A stretch of DNA of 64,000 bases from Bacteroidales bacterium (GCA_030637515.1 DAOWGM010000164.1:1-64000); one strand, 5' to 3'; positions 34,109-43,573 are shown, numbered from the stretch's first letter. Notes: a model not told the origin generated them from the letters alone. A program made the numbers and translations.

Positions 34109-36154
34109 ATGAAAAATCAATTTAAATCAGTCATTATTAAATCATTAGTGTTTGAAAATTGGAATGCTAAAAATTATTCCGTTTTTAATACATTAAAAAA
34201 AGTAATCAAAATTACGACTTTGAGCATAGCTTATTCCATATTATTAATACCTGTTGAGGTGTTGAGTCAAACAGACACAACAGTAACAAAAAACTTAGAC
34301 TTGGATGAAGTTATTGTGAGCGCACAAAAAGCACCTGTAGTATATTCACAGTTATCAAGGCAGGTAACAGTTATTAACGAAAATGAAATAAAGTTGATGC
34401 CCGTTTCTGATATTAACGAATTGCTTAAAAACTTTTCAGGAATTGATGTCAGGCAACGCGGTGTAAATGGTATTCAGTCTGATATAAGCATAAGAGGAGG
34501 TTCTTTCGATCAAAACCTAATACTTCTAAATGGTGTAAATATTTCTGATCCACAAACAGGACACCATAGCTTGAACCTACCAATCGATTTAAATTCCATA
34601 GCGCGAATTGAAATTCTTGAAGGACCAGGATCCAGAGTTTTCGGACCAAATGCATTCAGCGGTGCAATTAATATTATTACAAATAACTTCAATGAAAATT
34701 TTTTAAAAGTAGGATTTGTTGCCGGTGATTTTGGTTTATTTTCAGAGAATTTTTCCGGAGCATTCACAAATAATAAAATGAAGCATTTTGTTTCTGTATC
34801 TAAGTCTCAGAGCAAAGGATATATTAAAAATACCGATTTTGATCAATATAATGCTTTCTATAGTACACAATACAGTTCAGAAATTGGAAAGATTGATTAT
34901 CAGATAGGATATACTGATAAAGAATTTGGCGCTAACAGTTTTTATACTCCTGCTTATCCTGATCAATTTGAGCAAACAAAAACTACATTTACAAGCCTCA
35001 AATTTGAAACAGGAGAAAGATTAAAAATTATTCCTGTTGTTTATTTTCGTCGACACAAAGATCGTTTTGAACTTTTCAGATATGAACCGGCAACATGGTA
35101 TACAGGTCATAATTATCACTTAACCGATGTTTATGGCATTAAGATCGATTCAAGATTGATAACAAAGCTTGGAGTTACTTCATTTGGAGCTGAGCAAAGA
35201 TCAGAAAATATATGGAGTAATGTTCTTGGTGTGGCAATGGATGATACAATAAAAGTTGTAGGAGAATCTGAGGGTTTGTATACTAAAAAGTATTCAAGAA
35301 CCATTTCAAATTATTTTTTAGAACACTCATTTTATTACAATAATTTATCATTTTCCGCAGGTGTTTTAACAAGCTGGGTTTCAGAAAATGATTTCAATTA
35401 TAACTTTTATCCCGGATTTGATTTGAGTTATCGATTTACAAACACATTGAATTCTTATATTACTGTTAATAAATCCTTACGCTTACCAACATTTACCGAT
35501 TTGTTTTATAATGGTCCATCAAATATTGGTAATATTAATTTACAACCAGAAGAAGCGTGGAGTTACGAAGTAGGACTAAAATTCCAGAACAAAACATTGA
35601 ATTCAAATTTTAGCGCTTATTATAGAGATTCAAAAAATTTAATAGCATGGGTAAAACCTATTGATTCTGACCCTTCTGAAAAATGGGAAACCCAGAATCT
35701 TACGAATGTGCTAACGAAAGGATTTAAAATAACAAACACACTTAATTTTGATAAATATTGGATTAATCAAATAAGAATAGATTACAACTACTTGGAACAA
35801 ATATCTAAATCTGAAAATTATGATACGAAATATTCTTTAAATAACTTAAAACATAATCTTATAATAAACATTAATAATAAGCTTTGGGAAAGAATAAATT
35901 TGTCATGGAATTTAAGGTTTCAAGACAGAGTAGGAAGTTATACTAAATATGATTTTTCTATTAATGAATATGCTGCTGATCAGGATTTTGAACCATACTG
36001 GTTGTGCGACCTAAAACTTTCATATAAGTATGAAATTATTACAGTTTTTATGGAGCTACAGAATATCTTTAATAAAGAGTATGTTGATATTGGTAATATT
36101 GAAATGCCAAAAAGGTGGTTTAGAGCAGGATTTAATTTAAACTTTAAGTATTAA
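34109..36154 (+). CDS. TonB-dependent outer-membrane receptor with extended N-terminus
   Basis: A 681-residue TonB-dependent receptor. It begins with an unusually long leader: about 35 residues containing FENWNAKNYSVFNTLKK precede the hydrophobic signal core (TTLSIAYSILLIPVEVLSQ). The TonB-box-like DEVIVSAQK is next, then the plug domain (VINENEIKLMPVSDINELL, VNGIQSDISIRGGSFDQNLILLNG, ARIEILEGPGSRVFGPNAF) and a beta-barrel ending in an aromatic residue-rich strand (RAGFNLNFKY). It resembles the BtuB/vitamin B12-type subgroup by size, but no cobalamin riboswitch was found upstream and the ligand is open. Co-transcription with the leader ORF is likely (19-base gap). Confidence 0.88.
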   Translation: MKNQFKSVIIKSLVFENWNAKNYSVFNTLKKVIKITTLSIAYSILLIPVEVLSQTDTTVTKNLDLDEVIVSAQKAPVVYSQLSRQVTVINENEIKLMPVSDINELLKNFSGIDVRQRGVNGIQSDISIRGGSFDQNLILLNGVNISDPQTGHHSLNLPIDLNSIARIEILEGPGSRVFGPNAFSGAINIITNNFNENFLKVGFVAGDFGLFSENFSGAFTNNKMKHFVSVSKSQSKGYIKNTDFDQYNAFYSTQYSSEIGKIDYQIGYTDKEFGANSFYTPAYPDQFEQTKTTFTSLKFETGERLKIIPVVYFRRHKDRFELFRYEPATWYTGHNYHLTDVYGIKIDSRLITKLGVTSFGAEQRSENIWSNVLGVAMDDTIKVVGESEGLYTKKYSRTISNYFLEHSFYYNNLSFSAGVLTSWVSENDFNYNFYPGFDLSYRFTNTLNSYITVNKSLRLPTFTDLFYNGPSNIGNINLQPEEAWSYEVGLKFQNKTLNSNFSAYYRDSKNLIAWVKPIDSDPSEKWETQNLTNVLTKGFKITNTLNFDKYWINQIRIDYNYLEQISKSENYDTKYSLNNLKHNLIININNKLWERINLSWNLRFQDRVGSYTKYDFSINEYAADQDFEPYWLCDLKLSYKYEIITVFMELQNIFNKEYVDIGNIEMPKRWFRAGFNLNFKY

Positions 36155-36202
36155 ATTATTTGACTAAGGTTAAAAAATATTCAATAAATTCGGGCTTTAC
36201 TT

Positions 36203-36232
36203 ATTGATTTTACAAATATTTTGCTATTTTTG
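36203..36232 (+). promoter_or_regulatory. Bacteroidota-type promoter for the Glu-rich lipoprotein
   Basis: ATTG (36203-36206), an 18-base spacer and TATTTTTG (36225-36232) match the -33/-7 consensus well. The start codon follows at 36270. Confidence 0.6.
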
Positions 36233-36269
36233 TTAAGAATCCTAAATTATAATTAAATCAATTTACAAC

Positions 36270-36497
36270 ATGAAAAAATTACAATTATTATTGGTAGCCC
36301 TTGCACTAGTTAGTTTTACTGCATTTTATTCTTGTGGAAATGTAAAAGAAAAAGCTGCTGAAGCTGTTGAAGAAGTAGCTGAAGAAATGGAAGAAGTAGC
36401 TGAAGAAATGGAAGAAACTGTTGTTGATACTACAGAAGTAGTTGCTGAAGAAGCAGAAGAAGTAGTTGAAGAAGTAGCAGAAGAAACTCAAGAATAA
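36270..36497 (+). CDS. Small Glu/Val-rich lipoprotein
   Basis: A 75-residue protein with a lipoprotein signal (LQLLLVALALVSFTAFYSC) and a mature part made almost only of Glu, Val, Ala and Met in tandem (EEVAEEMEEVAEEMEE; VVAEEAEEVVEEVAEE). The mature region would be a highly acidic amphipathic helix, possibly a coiled coil at the envelope. It has its own promoter and terminator, so it is a genuine single gene and probably well expressed. Low-complexity sequence prevents assigning a family. Confidence 0.75.
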   Translation: MKKLQLLLVALALVSFTAFYSCGNVKEKAAEAVEEVAEEMEEVAEEMEETVVDTTEVVAEEAEEVVEEVAEETQE

Positions 36498-36520
36498 GCT
36501 TACTTGTGTAAAAGAAATTT

Positions 36521-36549
36521 AGCAGGACTATAAAGTCCTGCTTTTTTTA
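36521..36549. terminator. Intrinsic terminator after the Glu-rich lipoprotein
   Basis: AGCAGGACT and AGTCCTGCT pair over an ATAA loop, followed by a T run. It lies between convergent genes. Confidence 0.88.
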
Positions 36550-36577
36550 TTTACACTCTTTTTGTAATCTACTTTGT

Positions 36578-37408
36578 TTAAAAGAATAATTGTATAAATC
36601 CTGTAACAACTTTCCCGCTTGAATAGTCCAACTCCGATCCAAATAAACTGTGAGGAATAATGAAAATTAGAAAAAGAATTATTGAAGCAATTATAGTATA
36701 CCTGTATTTTGGTGATTTTCTATTTCCAAGAACTGCTACAATCCAAAAAACAAAGGCTATTAATGTTTTATTGTCGGTTAAATCCCATCCAAAAGGAATG
36801 CCTGTCCATGCTTGTCCAAATGCATAGTATTGAACAATAGGACCAAAAACCATTCCGCCAAGCAACAACAGAAGTAAAGTAAGTTTTCCATAAAAAACAT
36901 GTTTTTCAATTTTACCAAGAGCAAATAATCCTGCAAGGTTAGAAAGTAACATTGCTAAAAAAATGAAAATTATGTGAGGAATTAAAGCCCAGTTAGGTAC
37001 ACTTCCTTTAAATCTAATAACTACATGTTCTGTTTCTGAAGTTTTTCCTGTTTCAATATTCTCAAAAGACAAAAAGTATTCTAATTTTCCTGCAGGTAAT
37101 TGTTTAGGTAGATGAGTTACCATATTGTTATCAACTTGTATAAAGTTTACTTTGGTAAAGGATTCATTAACAGGAAAGTGCCTGTAATTTAAAATAACAC
37201 TAGTATGTTTAGAATAAGGAACTTCAACTATTCTATCTTCATTTGAATCACCACTTCTTGGTAATTCAAATTTTGTACGATTTCCATCTAAATTTATCTC
37301 AATATTTTTAGGATATGTTGGTCCTGTTTTTCTTTGGTAATATGCAGAACCTAATGTTATAAGAACTGCCAAAGTCCAGAATAATATTTTAAAAAGGATT
37401 TTTTTCAT
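36578..37408 (-). CDS. Multi-pass membrane protein of unknown function
   Basis: A 276-residue inner-membrane protein when started at the ATG at 37408 (MKKILFKILF). The track's TTG start at 37432 would overlap the M28 peptidase stop and add only eight residues. One TM segment at the N-terminus is followed by a ~120-residue extracytoplasmic beta-rich region (VPYSKHTSVILNYRHFPV, LPAGKLEYFLSFE) and about five TM segments (ALIPHIIFIFLAMLLSNLAGL; LTLLLLLLGGMVFGPIVQYY; TLIAFVFWIVAVLG; TIIASIILFLIFIIPHSLF). No named family is recognised. It is the last gene of the M23-M28 peptidase operon, 10 bases after the M28 gene. Confidence 0.75.
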   Translation of the reverse strand: MKKILFKILFWTLAVLITLGSAYYQRKTGPTYPKNIEINLDGNRTKFELPRSGDSNEDRIVEVPYSKHTSVILNYRHFPVNESFTKVNFIQVDNNMVTHLPKQLPAGKLEYFLSFENIETGKTSETEHVVIRFKGSVPNWALIPHIIFIFLAMLLSNLAGLFALGKIEKHVFYGKLTLLLLLLGGMVFGPIVQYYAFGQAWTGIPFGWDLTDNKTLIAFVFWIVAVLGNRKSPKYRYTIIASIILFLIFIIPHSLFGSELDYSSGKVVTGFIQLFF

Positions 37409-37418
37409 TATAGATTGT

Positions 37419-39185
37419 TTAAAGTTGTACAATTAAAATTTCTTTTTTCTCTTCACGTATAACTTCAACCGTAATTATTTGACCTACTTTTAATTTTGAT
37501 AATCTCTCCACATATTCATAAATGTCACCTACAGGATTCCCATTTATAGCAACAATAATATCTCCTGAAAGCATTCCCGCTTTATCGGCAGGTTTGCCTT
37601 TAACAACAAAGTCTGCTCTAAGTCCATTCTTTTCAACTCCAGTGAAATCTGGCATTATGCCTAATTTTACTTTTAATTTTTTATTTCTTGCATTTTCATC
37701 AGGCATTTTTGGTCCTGCTTCTTGGTATGTAAGTTTTTTATTTTCAGATGATAAATTAAATGCAAAATCATAAATAAAATTAGAAGCTTGAACAAGTCCT
37801 TTGAAATTAATACTACCAACACTATCACCTGGAGTGTGATAATCAAGATGTGCTCCAGTGGAAAAGAAAAATACAGGAATGTCTTTAGAATAAAATGAAG
37901 AATGATCCGATGGACCATATCCTTCTTGAGCAAATCCCATTTTAAATCCGTATTCTGAATTTAAACTCTCAATAATTGATGTGCCTTCAATTGAACTTCC
38001 TACACCGCTAACTTGTAAGCTGTGGTCTTCTCTCATTCTGCCAAGCATATCAAGATTTATCATGGTTTTTATGGTAGAATCAGGAATTGGTAAATTATTA
38101 ACAAAATATTTTGAGCCAATTAATCCCATTTCTTCAGCTCCAAACGCAACGAATAAAAAGTTATTTTTCAGACTATCTTTTCTTGAAACAAGCTTTTCTG
38201 CAATTTCAAGCATCGAGGCTACACCAGAAGCATTATCATCAGCTCCATAATGTGGTTTGTTAATTCCAGGAGCTCTTGAGCCAGTTCCGGGTCCTCCAAA
38301 ACCTAAATGATCATAGTGTCCACCAATTACTATGTATCCATAATCAGGATTTATAGTAAGTTGTGAAGCAATGTTGAAAGTTTGAGCATATACTGTTTTA
38401 ATATCAGTTTGGCATTTTAAAATTGTCTCTGTTTTAAATGAGTTATTAGTTGCTTCTTTCTCAAGCTCATCAATTAAGAGTCCTTTCTTATTCAATAGTA
38501 AATTAGCCGTATTTCTTTTGATCTGAATAACGGGAATCTCGATTTCACCTTCCGGTTTTGTAAGCTCAATTAGTTCATCATCTTCATCGAACAATTTCCC
38601 TGAAACAAAAATAACACCAGCAGCACCCTGATCTTTAGCTGTAATTGCTTTTGATCTTAAGCTGCTAAACATTGAAAATGGGAGTGAGACTTCTGTATTT
38701 TCAGGTTCACCCCTAAATATAAGCACCCATTTATCTGTTACATCAATATTAGAATAATCATTCCAGGAATTTTCATCTTGTTCAATATCAAATCCATATC
38801 CGACAAAAATAACTTCAGCTTCAATAGTTTTGTTTGCACTATATGCTAATGGTATATAATCTGTATTTAAATTTAATACCTGATTATTTATTGATAAAGA
38901 ATTATTTTCTCCAGCTTTAATTTTTGTAGTTATTTCAAACGACTGTAAACCATTGTCAAATAATAATTCAAGCCCGCTGTTTTGCATTTCTACAGCAATG
39001 TATTCAGCAGCAATTTTATCTTCTGGAGTTCCAGGGTATCTTCCTTTTAGCGAGTCGCTTGCCAAAAAGAAAATGTGATTATAGAGCTCATTCTTTGTTA
39101 TATCAGGATCAACTTTTGAAGAGGAACATGATAGAGTCATTCCAAAAATGAACATTATCAGAATTAAAAAAGATTGTTTTTTCAT
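37419..39185 (-). CDS. M28-family zinc peptidase lipoprotein with PA and PDZ domains
   Basis: A 588-residue surface or periplasmic aminopeptidase-like protein. It has a lipoprotein signal (IMFIFGMTLSC). A PA-type insert is visible (about 110-240, EVIFVGYGFDI, DKWVLIFRGEP). The M28 catalytic domain has the five zinc ligands and the catalytic Glu: GGHYDHLG, GADDNASGVA, VAFGAEEMGL, INLDMLGRM and DYHTPGDS. The C-terminal PDZ domain (GLRADFVVKGKPADKAGMLSGDII) could bind substrates or partners. It lies 10 bases after the M23 gene. Substrate is probably peptides from the environment or envelope. Confidence 0.9.
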   Translation of the reverse strand: MKKQSFLILIMFIFGMTLSCSSSKVDPDITKNELYNHIFFLASDSLKGRYPGTPEDKIAAEYIAVEMQNSGLELLFDNGLQSFEITTKIKAGENNSLSINNQVLNLNTDYIPLAYSANKTIEAEVIFVGYGFDIEQDENSWNDYSNIDVTDKWVLIFRGEPENTEVSLPFSMFSSLRSKAITAKDQGAAGVIFVSGKLFDEDDELIELTKPEGEIEIPVIQIKRNTANLLLNKKGLLIDELEKEATNNSFKTETILKCQTDIKTVYAQTFNIASQLTINPDYGYIVIGGHYDHLGFGGPGTGSRAPGINKPHYGADDNASGVASMLEIAEKLVSRKDSLKNNFLFVAFGAEEMGLIGSKYFVNNLPIPDSTIKTMINLDMLGRMREDHSLQVSGVGSSIEGTSIIESLNSEYGFKMGFAQEGYGPSDHSSFYSKDIPVFFFSTGAHLDYHTPGDSVGSINFKGLVQASNFIYDFAFNLSSENKKLTYQEAGPKMPDENARNKKLKVKLGIMPDFTGVEKNGLRADFVVKGKPADKAGMLSGDIIVAINGNPVGDIYEYVERLSKLKVGQIITVEVIREEKKEILIVQL

Positions 39186-39195
39186 AGTTTAATTT

Positions 39196-40917
39196 TTACC
39201 AGTAAAATGTTGTATAATAAGTTGAAATATTATTGTTATTATCAATAACAAACAATTCCAGTTCATGTTCTATATTTTTTTCAATTCTTTCACTATCCAC
39301 AATGTAAAATAGTAAATCGTTTTTCTGATCATATTCAAACAAAGCCCAATTATTATCTATATATCCGTTATAAGACTTTATTCCTGAGAGCTTATCAGTA
39401 ATTACAAATCTAATAGTGTTGCTTTTTATATTCGCAAAATCCGACACCGATTTTATTTGGGGTGAAATGGTATCTAATAAAACAACAAAGTCTCCAAAGT
39501 TTTTTGCCTCAGAAACAATATTACCATTTATTATTTCTCCTCCTATTGGATTTATTTCTTCATCTTCGAGTAATTCTGTAATAAAAATTTTATCTGATAA
39601 TTCCTCTGGTAAATTTAGCGTTTTAATCGAAATTGAATATGCTTTATTTAATGGAGTATAAATATTATGCACGTGATGTACATTTGAATAAGCTTCAAAG
39701 TCGGGTTCTGATTTAAAATATTTAAAATCAATACTATCAAACAATGATTTTTTTGGAATAACTATTTTAAGTTCGTTGCTTTCAAAAATATTTTCGACTT
39801 CCCATTTCATATAATTATTTTCTATTGAATCATAAACGACAGGAGTTGAGAAATCTGGTAATTGACTTTTTATATTTAATAAAAGTTCTGACTTATTTCC
39901 TTTTACATCAGTAGCAACAAGTTTGATATTATACGTAGTGTCTTTAATGAAAGTGAAAACACCTTTGTTTATGCCTAATTCATAAATGCTTAAATTGTTA
40001 TTTGGAGCAATAAATGTTTTTTGTATCGTTTTTTTCGATCTCATTTTCTCAGCATAATCAATGTGGCTTTTTACATATCCAGTCTCGTAAAATGAGAATT
40101 TATCTATTGAGTGTTTATATATCAATAGAGAGTCAATTAATAACGATAAAGTATGTATTCCGCACTTATTTCTTGAATTATTCAAAAAATCAGTCATCTC
40201 AATTCCAAATCCAATGTCACCTGACAGGTTAATCTGATTAGTATCAACTTTTGTATAATATCCATTAACTTTTTTCAATTTAAGATGAATAGGGGCGTTC
40301 TGTCCGTTTACCTTACTATAACTATTTATAGGATAAATAACTAAACTATAAAAAGTTGGAGGGATATTATCTTTAATAGCAAAATTAAAAAGTAAAGGAT
40401 TAACAGGAATTTGATTATTTGTTTCTCTCACTTCAAAATGTAAGTGAGGACCTTCCGAACTCCCCGTATTTCCTGAGTAAGCAATAAGTTCGCCTCTTTT
40501 TACAAGCAATTCACCTTCTTTTGGGAAGTAATTTATTTCAAATTCATTATTTTGATATTGGATATCTTTTACCAGTTTATTTAGCTTGGAGTTAAAATTA
40601 CTTAAGTGTCCATAAACTGTTGTGTATCCATTCGGGTGATTTATATATAAAGTTTTCCCATAACTGTTAACCGATACTTTAATTCTTGAGATATATCCAT
40701 TTTCGACTGCGTAAACTTTTTTGCCGGAAACACCCTGAGTTTTAATATCTATGCCAGAATGAAAATGAGCCGAACGGATTTCACCAAAATTTCCTGATAA
40801 ATAGATTGGAAAGTCAACAGGTGAAAGAAAATCAATATTTTTATAATTAATTTGACTGAATGTCAAGGATGATAATAATAGTAAGGAAAATAATAGACTC
40901 AACTTTTTATATTGCAT
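39196..40917 (-). CDS. Exported M23-family peptidase with long C-terminal extension
   Basis: A 573-residue protein with a signal peptide (LSLLFSLLLLSSLTFSQ). The M23 (lysostaphin-like) domain comes first: SAHFHSGIDIKT (metal His and Asp), YGHLSNF and GPHLHFEVRE with the catalytic/metal His pair. All are present, so activity is likely. The remaining ~380 residues are beta-strand-rich with two segments like Ig-type domains (DTTYNIKLVATDVKGNKSELLL; NTIRFVITDKLSGIKSY). It is probably a cell-wall endopeptidase or a factor for envelope remodelling. It is the first gene of a leftward operon with the M28 peptidase and a membrane protein. Confidence 0.88.
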   Translation of the reverse strand: MQYKKLSLLFSLLLLSSLTFSQINYKNIDFLSPVDFPIYLSGNFGEIRSAHFHSGIDIKTQGVSGKKVYAVENGYISRIKVSVNSYGKTLYINHPNGYTTVYGHLSNFNSKLNKLVKDIQYQNNEFEINYFPKEGELLVKRGELIAYSGNTGSSEGPHLHFEVRETNNQIPVNPLLFNFAIKDNIPPTFYSLVIYPINSYSKVNGQNAPIHLKLKKVNGYYTKVDTNQINLSGDIGFGIEMTDFLNNSRNKCGIHTLSLLIDSLLIYKHSIDKFSFYETGYVKSHIDYAEKMRSKKTIQKTFIAPNNNLSIYELGINKGVFTFIKDTTYNIKLVATDVKGNKSELLLNIKSQLPDFSTPVVYDSIENNYMKWEVENIFESNELKIVIPKKSLFDSIDFKYFKSEPDFEAYSNVHHVHNIYTPLNKAYSISIKTLNLPEELSDKIFITELLEDEEINPIGGEIINGNIVSEAKNFGDFVVLLDTISPQIKSVSDFANIKSNTIRFVITDKLSGIKSYNGYIDNNWALFEYDQKNDLLFYIVDSERIEKNIEHELELFVIDNNNNISTYYTTFYW

Positions 40918-41039
40918 TATTTTATATAAATTTATACAGGTTTATTAATGATAATTGTTTTGTAACAACAAAACTAAAATTAAATTTGTTTTATAATAAT
41001 AATAAGGAACTTATATTTTTAAAATAGCGATAGCTATAT

Positions 41040-41047
41040 TATTTTTG
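41040..41047 (+). promoter_or_regulatory. Candidate -7 element for the zapA operon
   Basis: TATTTTTG matches TAnnTTTG, 22 bases before the first ATG. The -33 element is not obvious. Confidence 0.4.
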
Positions 41048-41069
41048 CATTTGCTTTTATTTTAGAATC

Positions 41070-41363
41070 ATGGAAATTGAACAAAAAGATATCGTTGTTA
41101 CATTAAAGGATAAGGTAAAAAAGTTGTTATCTTTGTATAATAATTTAAAGGTAGAAAATACTGAGTTAAAAAAACAAACAGAAGAATATAAAACGCAGAT
41201 AAAAAATAAAGAAGCTGAACTAGATTTTTTGAAAAATAATTATAATAAGCTTAAATTAGCAAAAAGTCTTTTAGCATCAACTGGTGATAGTCACGATGCT
41301 AAAATTAAGATTAATAGAATTGTGCGGGAGATCGACAAATGTATTGCTCTTTTGAACAGATAG
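41070..41363 (+). CDS. Small coiled-coil protein upstream of zapA
   Basis: A 97-residue cytoplasmic coiled coil (VTLKDKVKKLLSLYNNLKVENTE, QIKNKEAELDFLKNNYNKLKLAKSLL). It lies 14 bases before zapA in the same direction. Position, size and composition resemble a ZapB-like division accessory, but sequence alone does not prove that. The C-terminal ~20 residues (IKINRIVREIDKCIALLNR) look conserved and may pair with a partner. Confidence 0.65.
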   Translation: MEIEQKDIVVTLKDKVKKLLSLYNNLKVENTELKKQTEEYKTQIKNKEAELDFLKNNYNKLKLAKSLLASTGDSHDAKIKINRIVREIDKCIALLNR

Positions 41364-41377
41364 AATCTGAATAGATA

Positions 41378-41671
41378 ATGGAAGATAAATTATCAATAAG
41401 GGTTAATGTTGCAGATAGATATTATCCACTTAAAATAGACAGAAAAGACGAGGAGAAGATTCGTAAGGCAGCGAAAATGATAAATGAAAAGGTGTTACAA
41501 TATAAACAAAGGTACACCGATAAGGATATACAGGATTTTTTAGCAATGGCCGCTTTGCAATATGTAATAAAAGTAATTGAATGTGACTCTAATCTTGAAG
41601 CATCGCCTGTTTTGGAAGGATTAAAAGACTTGGATAACGAGTTAAATGAATTTCTAAAAAGAGAATACTAA
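41378..41671 (+). CDS. zapA: ZapA cell-division protein
   Basis: A 97-residue ZapA: a small protein that bundles FtsZ filaments at mid-cell. The family start (LSIRVNVADRYYPLKIDRKDEEKIRKAAKMINEKV) and the middle helix (DIQDFLAMAALQYVIKV) are visible. Length is standard. It follows the coiled-coil gene by 14 bases and precedes the 6S-like RNA, an order familiar from other bacteria where ssrS lies beside zapA. Confidence 0.85.
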   Translation: MEDKLSIRVNVADRYYPLKIDRKDEEKIRKAAKMINEKVLQYKQRYTDKDIQDFLAMAALQYVIKVIECDSNLEASPVLEGLKDLDNELNEFLKREY

Positions 41672-41699
41672 CGTTCTTTAACATATAAAAAAAGATATT

Positions 41700-41895
41700 G
41701 CCCGTATTATTTCTTTAATATCTGTGAAACTCAACACTTTACCAATTGGAGTAAAGCTTATTTAACTGAGGGCGGGCCCCGTTCCGATTCGTCGGAATTC
41801 CTTCGGGAACAGGGGATGGCCGAAATTGAATGGCAGCTCCACCCATGTTAATTTGGGGTTTTTAGAGAATTGAAGAAAATAATGCGGGTTTTTTT
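41700..41895 (+). ncRNA. ssrS: 6S-like RNA (ssrS) between zapA and rny
   Basis: A GC-richer island of about 196 bases in an AT-rich gap. The ends pair: CCCGTATTATTTCTT (41701-41715) against AAGAAAATAATGCGGG (41873-41888), followed by seven Ts as terminator. Further inside, AAACTCA pairs with TGGGGTTT, and AACA with TGTT. Next comes an open central region with a local CTTTAC/GTAAAG hairpin, and then a terminal GC-rich stem (GGC..CCCC with GGGG..GCC) capped by two UUCG-tetraloop hairpins (CCGA-TTCG-TCGG; TTCC-TTCG-GGAA). Closing stem, central bubble and apical stem are the 6S plan, in which the bubble mimics an open promoter and binds RNA polymerase. Location beside zapA supports it. I infer 6S; a covariance search would decide. 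Confidence 0.7.
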
Positions 41896-41920
41896 ATAAT
41901 TTAAATTAAACATAAAAGAG

Positions 41921-43492
41921 ATGATTATTTCAACAATATTAGGAGCGGTTCCAGTAGCTGTAGTTGGTATTATAGCTGCTTCCGTTGCTTTAGTTGTAGG
42001 AGGTTTTATTTCCTATTTTATTTGGGATAAGGCCTTGGGAACTAAAAGCAAAAAAATAATTAAAGAAGCAGAGTCTGAGGCCGAAGTAATAAGAAAAGAT
42101 AAAATACTTCAGGCTAAAGAAAGATTCTTGCAATTAAAAAGTGAACATGAGAGAGAAATTAACGAACGTTCTCATAAATTGATTGTTGACGAAAATAAAT
42201 TTAAACAGAAAGAGACTTCTCTTTCTCAAAAATTTGAAGAGAATCAAAGAAAAGGAAAGGAAATAGAAGTAATTCGCGAAAACCTGCAAGTTCAGATGGA
42301 ACTTGTTGATAAGCGTGGAGAGGAACTTGATAAAATGCATAAGCAACAAGTTGAGCAGTTAGAAGCTATTTCTGGTTTGTCTGCAGAGGAAGCAAAAGAG
42401 CAGCTAACAGAATCTTTAAAGGCTGAAGCTAAAACAGAAGCTATGTCTGAGATTAATGAGATTATGGAAGAAGCCAGAATGACAGCTAACAAGGAAGCAA
42501 AACGAATTGTTGTTCAGACAGTTCAGAGGGTTGCTACTGAATCGGCTGTTGAGAACTCTGTTACTGTTTTTAATATTGATAATGACGAAATCAAAGGACG
42601 GATTATTGGAAGAGAAGGTAGGAATATACGTGCTTTGGAAGCTGCTACAGGAGTTGAGATAATAGTTGATGATACACCTGAAGCAATTATTCTTTCCGCA
42701 TTCGATCCCGTTCGTCGCGAGATTGCAAGATTAGCTTTACATCAATTAGTGACAGATGGAAGAATTCATCCTGCAAGAATTGAAGAGGTTGTTCAGAAAA
42801 CACAGAAACAAATTGAGGAGGAAATAATTGAGATTGGAAAAAGAACAACAATTGATCTTGGTGTTCATGGTTTACATCCTGAAATTATCAGATTAATTGG
42901 TAAAATGAAATATCGTTCTTCATATGGTCAGAACTTATTACAACACTCTCGCGAAGTAGCTAATCTTTCAGCAATAATGGCTGCAGAGTTAGGTCTTAAT
43001 CCTAAATTGGCTAAACGAGCAGGACTGTTGCATGATATTGGCAAGGTGCCGGATGATGAGCCGGAATTACCACATGCTATTCTGGGTATGAAAATTGCTG
43101 AAAAATATAAGGAAAAATCTGAAGTTTGTAATGCAATTGGAGCACACCATGATGAGGTTGAAATGACTTCTTTAATATCTCCTATTATTCAGGTATGTGA
43201 TGCTATATCAGGAGCACGTCCTGGAGCCAGAAGGGAAGTTGTTGAATCATATATTAAACGATTAAAAGATTTAGAAGAATTAGCACTAGCTCATCCAGGC
43301 GTAATGAAAACATATGCTATTCAGGCAGGTAGGGAGTTACGTGTAATTGTTGGAAGTGAAAAAGTTAGTGATGAGGATGCTGAAAAATTATCTTTTGAAA
43401 TTTCACAAAAAATTCAAAATGAAATGACGTATCCAGGTCAGATTAAAATAACTGTAATAAGAGAAACAAGAGCTATTAATTACGCAAAATAA
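41921..43492 (+). CDS. rny: RNase Y endoribonuclease
   Basis: A 523-residue RNase Y, which initiates mRNA turnover at the membrane. An N-terminal TM segment ([22 protein letters not shown]) is followed by a long charged coiled coil (about 40-190), a KH domain ([30 protein letters not shown]) and the HD domain ([21 protein letters not shown], the metal-binding [12 protein letters not shown]). The C-terminal [28 protein letters not shown] is typical. Full length, followed by a terminator. Confidence 0.95.
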   Translation: MIISTILGAVPVAVVGIIAASVALVVGGFISYFIWDKALGTKSKKIIKEAESEAEVIRKDKILQAKERFLQLKSEHEREINERSHKLIVDENKFKQKETSLSQKFEENQRKGKEIEVIRENLQVQMELVDKRGEELDKMHKQQVEQLEAISGLSAEEAKEQLTESLKAEAKTEAMSEINEIMEEARMTANKEAKRIVVQTVQRVATESAVENSVTVFNIDNDEIKGRIIGREGRNIRALEAATGVEIIVDDTPEAIILSAFDPVRREIARLALHQLVTDGRIHPARIEEVVQKTQKQIEEEIIEIGKRTTIDLGVHGLHPEIIRLIGKMKYRSSYGQNLLQHSREVANLSAIMAAELGLNPKLAKRAGLLHDIGKVPDDEPELPHAILGMKIAEKYKEKSEVCNAIGAHHDEVEMTSLISPIIQVCDAISGARPGARREVVESYIKRLKDLEELALAHPGVMKTYAIQAGRELRVIVGSEKVSDEDAEKLSFEISQKIQNEMTYPGQIKITVIRETRAINYAK

Positions 43493-43510
43493 TAATTAGT
43501 ATTCTATATT

Positions 43511-43540
43511 AAAAGCTCTGATTTATTAGAGCTTTTTTTT
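43511..43540 (+). terminator. Intrinsic terminator after rny
   Basis: AAAAGCTCT pairs with AGAGCTTTT over an eight-base loop, followed by a T run. It marks the border to the polysaccharide cluster. Confidence 0.88.
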
Positions 43541-43573
43541 GTAAGACATATTTTCATTAGTAAAATAACTGTG

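Noticed and set aside
36306-36491. Antisense ORF opposite the Glu-rich lipoprotein
   Set aside because: A Phe/Ser-rich shadow caused by the GAA/GTA repeats of the real gene, with no start signals.
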